Below are positions 21,714 to 33,990 of a stretch of 64,000 nt of DNA, piece after piece (the stretch's first letter is position 1; each line of letters starts with the position of its first letter). The DNA comes from Alnus glutinosa (taxonomy: Eukaryota; Streptophyta; Magnoliopsida; Fagales; Betulaceae): positions 26,476,616-26,540,615 of the forward strand of contig NC_084894.1 of the NCBI RefSeq assembly GCF_958979055.1, given 5' to 3'. The position numbers were made by a program, and so were the translations under genes. Below the pieces are notes generated by a model, which did no database searches, was not told the DNA's origin, and saw only the letters and a list, made by a program, of their open reading frames with translations.

Positions 21714-23170
21714 TTAGCCACTTTCCTTCTTAGCCATGTTGTGCAGCCCAAGACTTTCATTCCCACGAGTTTCCTTACCATGCAGCCCACGACTTTCCTT
21801 CTTAGCTTCCTTAGTGTGCAGCACACGTAACACTCCTTCCTCCTGTGAAACGTCCTTGTCCTCAAGGACAAAGGTAGGGAAATGATGTTGAAAGTTGGAT
21901 AAGCTTTCCCAAGTAGCGTCCGCCACTGAATGTCCCTACCAATGAACTAAGAGTTGGTGGACTCCTTGCTGTATGCGGCGATCTAGGACGGCCTGCGGAA
22001 GCACCGGCTTGTCCTCTCCCGGGGGAAGATGATCTTGTACACTTTTCCCAACCATTTCTTGAGGACCGAAACATGAAAAACATTATGAATTTTGGAGGAT
22101 GGTGGAAGAGCCAAACAATAAGCTATTGGACCAATTTTAGCAGTAATGCGGTAGGGACCAAAAAACCTGGGGGCTAGTTTTTGGTTGGTCCACTTGCTGA
22201 GGGACTGTTGGCGATAGCTATGCAATCACAAGTATACCCATTCACCCATAAAAAAAATTCCCTCTCGGTGTGATTCTTATCATATACTTGTTTCATACGA
22301 TTTTGGGCCCCCATTAATTGACGACGAACATCTCGAAGCACTGTGTCCCTAGCAACCAAAGCCTCCTCAACTACAGTAGCTTGAGTGGTACCTGGTATGT
22401 AGGATAAGAGAGAGGGCAGAGGCCGTCCATAAACAACCCCAAAAGGTGAGTGCTTGGTGGGCGAGTGAAAGCTGGTGTTGTAGCATAATTTGACCCGCGG
22501 CAGCCATTTAACCCATTGCTTAGGAAAAGAACTAGAGAAACACCGTAGGTACATCTCAATGGTGCGATTGACTACCTCCGTTTGGCCATCCGTTTGGGGA
22601 TGGTAGGCCGAGCTAAATCTGAAATTGGTACCATTGAGCCGAAAAAGCTTGCGCCAAAAAAGACTCATGAAAGGTTGGGTTTCGGTCACACACAATGAAA
22701 GTGGGTATCCCATGAAGCCGAAATATTGCTTCAAAGAAGACTTGAGCGACTTGTGGTGCCATATATGAGTGCTTGATAGGAATGAAATGCCTATATTTGG
22801 AGAATCTATCGACGACCACAAAGATTGTAGTTTTCCCATAAGACGGGGGAAGCCCATCAATGAAGTCCATGAAAATGTCGGACCAAATTTGCTTCGGAAT
22901 CAGCAACGATTGTAACAATCCTACAAGCTTGGTAGCATCTGTTTTGTGGCACTGGCAAGTGTCACAGTGTTTGATAAATTCTTTGAGTTGGGAACTCATA
23001 CCTGGCCAATAGAAAACGAATCTTAGCCGCTGTAGACTCTTGTGGTAACCTTCATGGGTGGCATTGTGGAATTCAGCAATAGTTGTTGCAGTGAGGGTAG
23101 AGGTGGAAGCGAGATAGATACAATTCTTGAAGTAGATGACGCTCGAGTGAACGTGCCATGGTCCTTGCAT
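21714..23170 (-). pseudogene. Ty3/gypsy integrase and chromodomain remnants
   Basis: The HHCC zinc domain is partly visible (HEGYHKSLQRLR; HCDTCQCHK), then the core with FMDFIDGLPPSYGKTTIFVV, a CDRNPTF box where SDRDPxF is usual, and SSAYHPQTDGQTEVVNR. The C-terminal region has GPYRITAKIGPIAYCLALPP and VFHVSVLKKWLG, then DATWE of a chromodomain. At least three frame breaks separate the pieces. Confidence 0.87.
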
Positions 23171-23179
23171 GTTATCAGC

Positions 23180-24190
23180 CTATATCTTCTCCACCAGCTC
23201 TCGGAGGGTGGGATCACTTTGTACTTCATGTTGAATGGGTTCAACCCACTGGGGCATGAGTTGTGAAATAGCAATGAGAGTGCCCTCCATCTGCCGGGAC
23301 AATGCATCCACCGTCGAGTTTTTGGACCCCTTTTTGTATTCAATGATGAAGTCATACCCCACAAGCTTGACGAGCCATTTTTGTTGAGTCTCTATCACAA
23401 TGGTTTGGTCCCATAGGTATTTGAGACTGCGGTGATCCGTTCGCACCACAAATTGTTACCCTAATAAGTATGGTCACCATTTTTGGACAGATGCCACCAA
23501 AGCTAACATTTCTTTTTCATAAGCTGACAGGTTTAAGTTCTGCCGTTGCAAAGCCTGGCTAAAAATTGCAATAGAACGTTGGTCTTGCATTAAGACGGCT
23601 CCAAGACTGTACCCAGAAGCGTCACACTCTATGACGAATGTCTTAGAGAAATTTGGTAGGGCTAACACCGGAGCCCAAGTCATGGTTGTTTTGAGATGCA
23701 AAAGAGCTTGTTCTATCTCTGTGGTCCACTTGAAAGCATCTTTTTTGAGAATTTGAGTCAGTTACCGAGCAATAACGCCATAGTTTTGGATAAATTTCCA
23801 ATAGTAGCCGGTAAGGCCTAAGAACCCGCGTAGTGCCTTGGGTGTGGTGGGCCGTGGCCACTCCAGCATAGCTTTGATTTTCTCAAGGTCAACCGCCACC
23901 CCTTCTCAGTCGATAATATGGCCTAAGTAATTCACCCTCACTTGGCCAAAGCTGCATTTGTCTCTTTTGACATAGAGTTGGTTAGTCCGCAAGATTTCAA
24001 AAACAATGGATAAATGACTCATGTGTTCCTCCCATGACTTGCTGTAAATCAATATGCCGTCAAAGAAAACAATGACAAACTTATACATAACATCTCAGAA
24101 AATTTAATTCATTAGAGATTGAAAAGTGGAGAGAGCGTTAATGAGTCCAAACGGCATTACCAGGAATTCAAAATACCTGTGATGAGTGCG
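23180..24190 (-). pseudogene. Ty3/gypsy reverse transcriptase and RNase H remnants
   Basis: The RT part has FLVMPFGL near 24155 and a mutated active-site box VFFDGILIYSKSW (24065 region), in which the second aspartate is glycine. The following segments show an RNase H-like region (FVIECDASGYSLGAVLMQD; VRTDHRSLKYLWDQ) ending in DALSRQ. Frames are broken by stops near 24100, 23890 and 23455. Confidence 0.88.
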
Positions 24191-24200
24191 AAAAGTCGTC

Positions 24201-24905
24201 TTATGTGATTTTTTTTAGAAAAATGTTTGGTTTCAATCTGCCAATCTTGTGTTTATCTCCATACAAGAAATTGGCAGATTTCACATTGAATATGTGGGAT
24301 CACATGGAACGAACATGTAGTTTCACAGATTCAATAATAAAGTTACAAAATATATGCGTAAAAGATAAGTCGTACAAGTAACAAATGGGTCAAATGACAA
24401 GCAGAAGAAATGACTAATCTTATAAATTTATATAGTCTAAAATCCAGAAGTGTTTGCTGCGAGAGTCTCTAGATTATTTTAAATCTATCCCTAAATTTAA
24501 AAAGAAAAACACACCGTTTGTAGTTACTTATATGCAACCCAAAACTCTCACATGGACCAAGTTTGTATGTTACATGCAGGTCAATGCAAAAGTACAATGT
24601 CAACATGCGAAACGACACCGTTTTTCTCAAAATCGATTGTTCTGTAGAGCTCGAACGGCATATAACGAGCCACGTCTTCTCCCGCCACGCCCAAAATACA
24701 ATGACGGAGATACCCTGAGAGTATCCGAGTCTCAAACCTGTTTCCAGGGGGCATTTCAGTAACTTAATTCCCAATGCCCCTCGTGCTAAAAGGTCGGTTA
24801 CTGTTTCCTTGTCGCTCCCAATTTTCCAGTTCTCGGTCTCTTCCATATTCCATTTCCGATTCCTCGTACCGAATATCGTCTTTCGCTCTTTGTTGGTTTC
24901 CTAAA
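24201..24905. other. DDB2 upstream region
   Basis: Non-coding flank between the gypsy remnant and the DDB2 start. It should hold the DDB2 promoter and 5' UTR. GC content rises from about 24600. No diagnostic box is claimed. Confidence 0.4.
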
Positions 24906-27502
24906 ATGGCCCCGCAAACAAGAAATCAATTTCCGAAAGTGGTCATTGAGAGAGATTCAGACTCTGAGCCGAGCTCGTCAGAAGAAGAAGAAGAAGACCA
25001 AGAAGAGGAGGAAGTTGTGGAGAGCGAAAATGGAGAGAGAAAGGAGGAAGCTTTGGATGAGAAGAAGAAAGGGAAAGCGCCCATTACCATTAGTCTCAAG
25101 AAAGTTTGCAAAGTAAAGGCCTTTACGTACCCAGGTGCCCATATGTGTTTGTGTTCTCTGCTGTTAACGTGTTGATTTCTATGTTTTTTGTGTTTCAGGT
25201 TTGCAAAAAGGCGGGTCATGAAGCGGGATTCAAGGGGGCTACGTATATAGACTGCCCTATGAAACCATGCTTTCTCTGCAAAATGCCTGGTAAGTTTTAA
25301 TTTTTTTTGGGGGGTTTCTGATTTGATGCTCAGAAAATCGCAGTCTCTCCTCGCTGATTGGTTTTGTGGAATTAGGATTTTGTTTTTTTCAGTTCATATA
25401 TTATTTCTTGGTTGTGGATGCACTTTTTAAAGTTCTAGTTTTATATCTTTCTGATGTAATGATTTTGGTTTTGTGACATTGTCGAAAAAGTGAAAGAAAT
25501 GGTGTTATTATTGATGTTGGTTATGCGTTTTGACATATCGGTTTTATGAATTGAAGGCCACACTACAGTGACATGCCCGCATCGAGTGGCTACTGAGCAT
25601 GGGGTTATCCCTGCACCCCGCAGAAACACCAGTAACCCATTGGAATATGTCTTTGAGCGCCAGCTCAGACCAGGCATTCTTCCGGTGAGCCTTCACTGAA
25701 TTATCTGCTTCTTTTTCGTGGTAGCTAAGATTTCCCCTTTCTTTTTCTTGTTTTGTTTTGTTTTGAATATGCCATGTAATATTTAGTCTTTTTATATGTA
25801 TGATAGTTTGGTTTGCTGCACAATAAGGAGACACTAGGTGTGTTAGAATTCACATACTGTACTCTAGCTATCAAGTTTGTAACACAGCAAAAATTTAGTC
25901 CCAAATTGGATGTGTGGATTGCCCACATTGAGTGAATGGATTATAAATGTGCCAGTGAATGCTAAGTTCCATATTGGTTCCTTATTAGGTGAATTTGGGC
26001 TTTGTAAGTGATTCTACGAAACTATAATTGTAACTTGATTAGTCATTTTGGAGTGATAACGCAAATGTGACTAACGTTTTCCATTAGTCATTACAAATAG
26101 TATCAGAGTAACCTATTAAAATGTGGCGCTGATGGATACTGATGAGGACGTCACGGATTTGAGTGTGGGAGATTGTAATATCCCAGAAAGTCCCACATTG
26201 GATGTGTGGATTGCCCACATTGAGTTGATGGATATAAAGATGCTTATGAGTGCTAAGTATCACATTAGTTATTGTCTAGGTGAGATTGAGCTTTATAAGT
26301 GATTCTATGGAGTTCTAATTGAAACTTGACTATTCATTGTAAAGTAATAATGCAAATGTGGCTAGCTCTTTTCGTAGGTTGTTACAAAGGTCAATTAGAT
26401 GTCTATGATTTTGAACACGTGTGGCCCATGGAGGAGGATATATTTTAGGGGGACGTGTTTTTACATTTGTTTTAATGGTAATGAAATTCACATGGTTTGC
26501 AGTTTGGTAAATACATGTTCTTTTTCTTTGGGCGGGGGGTTACTGAATATTTTGAATTAACTCTGGTAAATTTGTAACTGAAGCAAAAAGAAGGGTGGCT
26601 TCAAGACCTCAGTTTCCAAACAGGTTAAATAAGTTGCATCACTGATGGCTTGTCACACTGCCTACCTTCTTGAAGGTGTTTTTTTTTTTTTTTTCTTGCT
26701 GGAAAATTGGATTCCTCCTTCAGGTTGCAACTTCAAATTTTTACCATAGATTTTATATGAATCTTGAATCATGGAGTCATGGTTGGGCTTTGTTAAGTTG
26801 AGGCTTTTGTGTTTGCAATTATCAGGTCTAAAAGACTGAATGCCCTTTATATGAGTTTTCTTTAGTAATGAAATCTCATAGGTCATAATTATACACTTTT
26901 GAAACGTTTTGTACAATTGAACTATTTTTTTGTTTTGTTTTCTGGCATTTGAGCTGTTTATAAATCTTCCATTTATGTTTGGGATATTAGTACATTTCAT
27001 ACTTGAAACAGAGTCATTTTGTTCTGCATTTTGTTACAAATCTGTCACCCTTTTGGATTTCTGGGTCTTCATAGAGCTTAACCATTGTATTGTTAGGGGT
27101 AATATGTGTCTTCCACCATAATGAATTTTTTGTTTTTTTCATTGTCTGTGCAATAGATCAAACCAGCATTCATAATCCCAGATCGGGTGAATTGTGCAGT
27201 TATCAGATATCATAGTAGACGGGTAACGTGCTTAGAATTCCATCCGAAAAACAATAACATCCTTTTATCTGGAGATAAGGTCAGTCTTACCCACATTGTA
27301 TGTCATTGCTTGGTTCAAGTTTTATCTAATGTGCTTGTTTTAGGATTATTGACACTTGTTCCTTCTTTTTCCTGGTTTGATGTTAAAGAAAGGACAAGTT
27401 GGAGTCTGGGATTTTGCTAAAGTGCATGAAAAGATAGTCTATGGAAACGTACACTCTTGTATAGTGAATAACATGAGGTTAGTTATCTCTATGGGGCCAT
27501 AG

Positions 27503-27553
<51 letters not shown>

Positions 27554-30500
27554 CCAAAGTTAGATGGCTAAATAGTATCCAAATACTTACAGGTTCAAAC
27601 CTATGAATGACGATTCAATATATGCTGCATCCTCAGATGGAACCATTAGTTGCACTGACTTGGAGACTGGGATTTCATTATCTCTAATGAACCTTAATCC
27701 TGATGGGTGGCAGGTGAAATTTCCATCCTTTCTTTCTCTGGCGTTCATAAAAGTGCCACTTTTCATGTTACCTTATAAATCTTGAGTGTGCGGAGTTGTT
27801 TTCAATTGTCTAACTAGCTATTGTATCTGACAATTAAAGACTCTGATTTTTCTAAAGTTTATGATAAAGGTATCCTCTTGAGACTTGATTTATTTGTGCC
27901 ACGATTTTAGAAATAGAGTTCCATTGATCAATTTTAAACTGTAAAAGCAGTTTCTTTTCTCCCTGTATTCAATAACGTTTTCCTTTGTGGTATATATGTT
28001 TTAAGATAATTAGATCTGTACATATCTTGTGAGATCCCCTCTCTGCTCAGTGTTTGTTTTCTCAATGTATGGAACTATTTATATGCTGATTCAGTTTCTG
28101 AAATAATTTTAGTTTAAAGGATACCCCTTCTGATGCATCTGAGAATGCTTTGCATTGTGCAATAGTTTTTTTTATTTTTTTTTGTAGTCCAGTGATAAAA
28201 GAAAAAAAGATCACATGGTATTTGGAAATCTATGTGGCAGCAATAAGGTTTTCATTTCAGCTTATTTTCAACAGTGAAAAAAGATAGTTATAGGAAAAGG
28301 AGAGGTAACATGGGGAATCCTGCCCCTCTTGTGGCCTTCGGGGACTATGGGTGTCTTTTGGGTGGAGGAGGGTATGGGGAGCGGAGTAGGAGAGAAAAGG
28401 AAAGTGAGACCTTTTATTCCTGTACAATGAATTGACTCAAAAATATTTCATCAGACATGGATTATATATGGTTTGCCTGTAGGGTCCAAGCAGTTGGAGG
28501 ATGCTCTATGGAATGGATGTCAACTCAGAGAAAGGTCTTGTGCTTGTTGCTGATAACTTCGGTTTTCTGTACTTGTAAGTACTTTTCTTACTCTTTTTGT
28601 TGTAAATAAAGAGTTCTATGTTTAGAAAGACAGACGTACATATATATGATACAAGCAGTTAATGAGAAGTGTCCCAGCTAGAAAGACACTTTTTTTTCAT
28701 ACAGTTGGCACTTTGTTTAACAAGTTTTTGCCATCTTTGTTAAATTTCTGTTTGAAGTTGCCCCTCTGCATTGCCTGCTACTGAAATAGTTTTCTGAAAG
28801 TATATATTGTATTTGTAGTAATTGGTGGTTACTTCATAGCTTTCTGATGGATGTTTTCTATTTTTGTCATTTATATTAACTAATTGGTGGGCCACCTTTT
28901 CGGTTAATGATAAAACTGACCCCAAATGGTGGTAGTAATTATTTAGTATCTTTCTTTCTATTTGATAGATGATGGTGAGGGTAATATAGTTCCTATTCTC
29001 GGTTTCCTATCACACAGGTCATGGATATAGAGTTTTTACTTTATTGGCATTGTTATTGCTTAGACATCTGGGCTTATTATTAGAGTACTTTTCTTGCATC
29101 TTTGAACAAGTGAAAGTAATGTTAAGGTGAAAACTTGTAGCCTGCCTGCTGCAAATGCATCTTTTCTTCATGTAATGAGATCAACTAAGTAGTATGGAAA
29201 ACCTCAAGAAAAAAAGCCCCCCCACCCATGGGGTGGGGAGAATTTAAAATACATTATGCTAAGAACCTTGACACCTTGTGAATAAAATAACAACTTCATG
29301 CTTTGTCAGTGGCCATTGCTCTACTTTTTAGTTATAAAATGTTTCTCTAAACAGCAGGCCTACTCACAGTTAGGTTTGTTTTTCTCTTATGACATATTTA
29401 GGGTGGATACTCGCTCTAACAACAAAACTGGGGAGGCAATATTGATCCATAAGAAAGGTAGCAAAGTTGTTGGACTCCACTGCAATCCTGTTCAACCGGA
29501 CCTTCTTTTGAGCTGTGGAAATGATCATTTTGTAAGTTTTTAATATGATTAGTTTTTTAAGTTTCTATTTATTTTTTGTTTGTTTCCCTAGGTGTACCAA
29601 GGCATAAGTGGGTTTTGTGCTCTTCTCTACCATCTTATTATAAATATTTTGTTTTCAAATGTTGTTATGATGAAAGTAGAGTTATTCTGTGGAAGTGTCT
29701 CAGTTCTTATTTTAACTTGTAAATATATGATCCTATATGAATTTTCTTGTAAATATTATTCTGGTTGTAGTAGACCTTATATATAGTTTCTGCACCTCAG
29801 GCTCGTATATGGGATATGCGTCGAATGGAAGCTGGTTCTTCTCTGTACAACCTTGCACACAAGCGGGTTGTTAACTCAGCATATTTTTCTCCACTGTCAG
29901 GCAGCAAAATCCTTACTACATCACAGGACAATCGTCTTCGCATATGGGATTCTATATTTGGCAATTTGGAATCCCCGAGCCGAGAAATTGTGCATAGTCA
30001 TGATTTTAATCGACATTTGACTCCTTTTAAAGCTGAATGGGATCCAAAGGTGATATTATTTAGCATATGTTTATGGTATTGTTGCTACACTCTTTGATTC
30101 TTCTCTCTTCCATTGGAAATCTGAGATACATTTTGTTGCAGGACCCATCAGAGTCCCTCGCGGTAATTGGTCGTTACATTAGTGAAAATTATAATGGAGC
30201 TGCCTTACATCCCATTGATTTCATAGACATCAGCACGGGACGGCTAGTTGCTGAGGTCATGGATCCAAACATCACAACCATTAGTCCCGTGAACAAGCTA
30301 CATCCACGTGATGATGTTTTGGCAACTGGCAGTTCGAGGTTTGCTCTCTGTTCTCTCATCAACTTAATTATACTAAGTAATAAAGCGTTTTTGATGTCCC
30401 TCTGTTATGTCGTTGATAATATAAGTCTTTTTAAAATTGATTTTTTTGGTTGATGAAACATTAAGCTTACTTTGTTGGGCACTTCATCTTATCTTTTGTC

Positions 30501-31167
30501 CTGTCAAAAGAAGAAATGATTACTGGTGTCGGTGACACTGTTTGTATACTAGCTATACGACGCGTATGTTATTGGCACTTTCAAGTTATCATGTGAATTA
30601 GATAATGTCTACAGTTTTATTTAATGTAATCCCAGGTGTAATTGCTGTTTTTGCAAAGTTCTGCTTAATTTATTGTTGATTCGAGTTATTTTTTGGGATC
30701 TGACATAGTGAAGACGAATTGTTGAGCTGGATTACTGTCTCAATGACTTAAAATTCTATTGTTTTGTCATGTTAATATAGAGAAGTTGAAACTTAGTAAC
30801 AGAGGGAGGATTCATGTTGCTTCTTTTTTTTTTTTTTTTTTCTTTTTTTCTTTAATCTTTTTTTTCTTTAAAATAAAATGTGGAATGTAATTTTAGTTGG
30901 CTTTTGTTGTTGGTTGTCGTCTAATCATGCTATTCTTTTAGATCACTTTTCATTTGGAGGCCGAAGGAGGAATCCGAGCCTGCGGAACAGAAGGATGAAA
31001 CTAAGATAATTGTTTGTGGAAGAGCCGAGAAGAAGCGGAGTCGAAAGTCTGGGGATAAAAGTGACGATGATTCTGATGATGACAAATTCACCTCCAAGGG
31101 CTCGAAGTTTAAGTCCAGTAAACCTAAATGGAAATTAACTGGCTGCTCTAATAAGGTCAAACGCTAA
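24906..31167 (+). CDS. DDB2: DNA damage-binding protein 2 (UV-DDB small subunit)
   Basis: Eleven exons: 24906-25112, 25199-25289, 25557-25684, 27157-27279, 27389-27477, 27593-27713, 28483-28574, 29402-29531, 29801-30049, 30142-30338 and 30942-31167; 1653 nt, 550 residues, with every junction in phase. DDB2 is the WD40 protein that binds UV photoproducts and acts as substrate receptor of CUL4-DDB1 in nuclear global-genome repair. The acidic N-terminus ([18 protein letters not shown]) is followed by the plant-specific zinc knuckle CX2CX4HX4C ([14 protein letters not shown]) across exons 2-3. The propeller shows [54 protein letters not shown] (a WDxR DWD box for DDB1 binding) and [14 protein letters not shown]. 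The C-terminus is basic and Ser/Asp-rich. ATG 24906 is chosen because [20 protein letters not shown] begins the conserved protein. The gene is intact; intron 3 contains a TRIM. Confidence 0.96.
25878..26386 (+). mobile_element. TRIM (terminal-repeat retrotransposon in miniature) in DDB2 intron 3
   Basis: Two direct repeats of about 215 bp, 25878-26095 and 26174-26386, start TGTAA and end TTACA. Both carry TTGGATGTGTGGATTGCCCA and TAAGTGATTCTA. The 78-bp interior starts with GTATCAGAGT, close to the initiator tRNA-Met primer-binding site TGGTATCAGAGC, and ends in purine-rich GTGTGGGAGAT before the right repeat. The flanks AAGTT and AAGGT form an imperfect 5-bp TSD. There is no coding content. 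It shares no 5S-like segment with the Cassandra LTR at 41.5 kb. Confidence 0.88.
27505..27553. repeat. (CT)n(AT)n microsatellite in DDB2 intron 5
   Basis: A CT run followed directly by an AT run between exons 5 and 6. Confidence 0.9.
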
Positions 31168-32483
31168 TCTAATACTAAATGTGAACTTGGGAAGTCCTTT
31201 TTTCTTTCTGGCACTGAAGTGAACTTCGAAGCTGAAGTATTCATCATTTTCTACCACCCCGGGATACTTTTTGAGCTTTCCATCCGCCAGCTCTGTACAG
31301 GAAGCAAGTTTTACTGGGAGCAGTATGTAGCAGTTTAGTGTCTCATTTTCTCCTCTTGGTTTTTGCTTTACATTTGGTAGGATGACTGCAGGAGGAATGG
31401 AGGATCCATTCTCTTCCTTTTACTTTGTTGTACAATACTAACAGGGGGTGCGTGCTGCCTTTTGAGTAATATTGTTACAGCAGTTGTGTTGTATTTCACT
31501 TTTGATATTGTGGTGAGAAATTTCTCCTCTCTCTTGTATTTTTGTGTGCTTGGTAATCTCCCTGAATGGATTTCATCTGCATGATGATGGAACTTAATTT
31601 GTCACCTGAATTTAATGTTTTGATCAGTCAAACGAGATAATTTGGGCTAACAATTTTTTATACGATTCACAAACCTGACACGAACCCGGTGCGAAGTTAG
31701 CGGGTTGTTTGTAAGAACTAAAATTCATTTGTCATGTATGTCGGTACGAATAAGTGGCTTGTAGCTCAATGTTTTTACTGTTTAGCAAAAAAGAGTAATC
31801 ATACACAGATCTCATGGCTTTAGTTGGCACTGATCTGATTGGTGCATGGAATGAAAGGCTTGCCAGCAACTCTTCAAAGAGAAATGAAACAGCAAGGCAC
31901 TAAAGAGCTAAGAGTAACAGAATAGCCTGCAGCAACTCATCAAAAAGCACGACCCCGACCACGACCAAGACCACTTAGTCTAGATGACTTTTTGTCTATT
32001 TGGTTAAGTGGTTTCAATGCGTGGGGCTTGAGATAGTGATTTCAGAGTGTAGTTATAAAGAAGCAATTTTTAAAAGCTCAGTTAAATGTTTGATAAAATC
32101 TACAATTTTTTTTTTTCCTAATTAACTAAGGGAAAAGGTTACATGAGAGGATATTTTCTATTCTTGATTTAAAAGGAAAAAGAAGTGGACGATTCTATAA
32201 ATGATAAATGGGTGGGCTCCTTAACAATAGACCTAAAACAATCCAAAACAGTGCTAAAATAATTACAAATAGTAGGAAATGGGTCAAACAAATGTCCCGG
32301 TTCTCTCAAGGAGCCACACAAGGCGGTTTCATAAGCTAAAGAGATACATATTAAGATAAGCTTATCTGTACTCTCACTTGGAATTAACAACCACCAGAAG
32401 GAGGCTGAAGTGGTAAAAATACTGTTAAAGTTTGAATCTGAAACTTCAGAAAAGAGAGAAACAAACACAAATTTAAATATTAG

Positions 32484-32665
32484 AGTTTTCCCTAAAAAAA
32501 CAGTGTTGTTAATGTCAATGCGTGTTGTTTTTTAAAATGCATTCTCTTCAAGTGTGTAAACTACCATTTTTTTCAAATATACTTTTAAACGGAACACTTT
32601 TTACGATTTTGTTTAAAAACGTGCGTTTAACCTGTGAAATTACGGGGCCAGACGCACTCTTACAT
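32484..32665. repeat. MITE-like fragment related to 62541-62824
   Basis: Sequence near 32585-32660 (CTTTTAAACGGAACACTTTT, GATTTTGTTTAAAAACG, then CAGACGCACT) closely matches 62745-62822. Ends are unclear here; the related copy is better preserved. Confidence 0.55.
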
Positions 32666-33255
32666 GCAACCCGAACGAGAGACTTCTTCCAAAATTGTGG
32701 GTCACCAATCTCAAATAAGACTTTCTCCATACTGATTTTCAGACCTATAATATCATCCACCTTGCGTCTGAAAGTGCATAGCAGTGGTGCACAGTCACAT
32801 CTGACGTTCCCATCCCACTCTTTAAACCCTGGTATCACATGTTTACACAATAAAGGTGGTATCCAAATCCTAAGGTAAAGACTAGCGATCAATGTCAATT
32901 ACTTTCAGCTAAATGTTTCTATTTTTCCCCGCTCAGAGTAACGATATATATTGTCTAAATATCTACCTTTCATCTACCAAATCTGATGTGGCGTGACGGG
33001 TTTGGATCATCCACGTCGGGATAGACCACGGAAGCTAGCACCTGCGGTAGTAGGAAATTAAATGGAGAATCGTGGCTTCATGAGGTAATGCCACATGCCC
33101 ACATGAGACGGGAAAAAAAGGAAGGCGTGAGCTTGTACCGTTGTACGTACGTTCATGGATAGCATGCTGATACTCAAAAAGATTTGAGGAACAGAAAGAC
33201 AGGTAATGCTTTTTGGTCCCTTTCATTAAAAAATAAAAATAAATAAAAAATGTTT

Positions 33256-33990
33256 AAGGCCCCAATTATGATAAAAAGATTTGTCAATATTCTCTGATAT
33301 GATTAAGGCCTAATTATGATAAAAACGACAATTGGAAGATAGAAAGAATTCAATAAGCAGAATATAGAGACTTTAGTGGGAGAGAGACAGAAAGATAAAA
33401 GAGTCGCAAAGAAAGAAATACCTCAATTATGGTAAAAATGTTAGTCAATACTCTCTAATTAAATTTAAGGCCCAAATTATGATAAAAAAAATTGATTACC
33501 AATTGCAAAATTGAAAGGATTCAATGAACAAGATATTAAGGGTCCGTTTGGGTTTGCGATTTCAAAAAGTGCGATTTAAAATAACGATTTTAAAATGTGC
33601 GATTTGAAAAAAGTGATTTTTAAAAACGCAGTTAAGCGTTTGGCAAAATTGCAATTTAGCCTTTAAAATCGCGAATTTACCTTTAAAATTCTGCATTTTC
33701 AAAAAAACACCATCTTATCTGCGATTTGAAAAAACAGATTTTCTGTGTTTTCAAATCGCAATTTTTAAAAACGCAGTTCCCAAACGATCTATGTTCTGCG
33801 ATTTAGTTTAAAATCGCACTTACTTTCTACGAAATCGCAATCCCAAACGCACCCTAAGACTTCAAAGGAAGAAAGTGAGAGAAAAATGAAAAATCACATT
33901 GACCGATAGGGTAATGCCCCAATCATGGTAAAAATGACAGTCAATACTCTCTAATCAAGCACTCAATTATGGTTAATTAAATTATTTAAT
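33256..33990. repeat. Tandem array of an A/T-rich unit, about 160-180 bp
   Basis: CAATTATGATAAAAA or CAATTATGGTAAAAATG followed by GTCAATACTCTCTAAT occurs near 33263, 33424 and 33920, with shared purine-rich sequence (GAAAGGATTCAATGAACA-like; AGACTTCAAAGG-like) between. The last interval is longer because a MITE is inserted in it. Confidence 0.75.
33540..33854. mobile_element. PIF/Harbinger-type (Tourist-like) MITE
   Basis: Ends are 23-bp TIRs with three mismatches: GGGTCCGTTTGGGTTTGCGA at 33540 and, complemented, GGGTGCGTTTGGGATTGCGA at 33854. Flanks are TAA (33537-33539) and TAA (33855-33857), the 3-bp TSD of PIF/Harbinger. The interior is A/T-rich with many CGATTT words. Adjacent tandem units show the unoccupied site. 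Confidence 0.88.

Larger units (their letters stand above)
21380..24200 (-). mobile_element. Decayed Ty3/gypsy chromovirus, 5'-truncated
   Basis: On the minus strand, successive fragments encode the end of the reverse transcriptase, RNase H, integrase and a chromodomain. The fragments are in several frames with stops between them. The 5' half (gag, protease, most of RT, 5' LTR) is missing beyond about 24200. Downstream of the chromodomain, about 21380-21700 has LTR-like features on the minus strand (TATTTAAACCC box, repeated AAGGGATTGTTTCC words) and may be a 3' LTR remnant; no partner LTR exists in the window. The element is dead. Confidence 0.85.

Noticed and set aside
30930-31160. A minus-strand frame of 76 codons
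   Set aside because: It is antisense to the last exon of DDB2.
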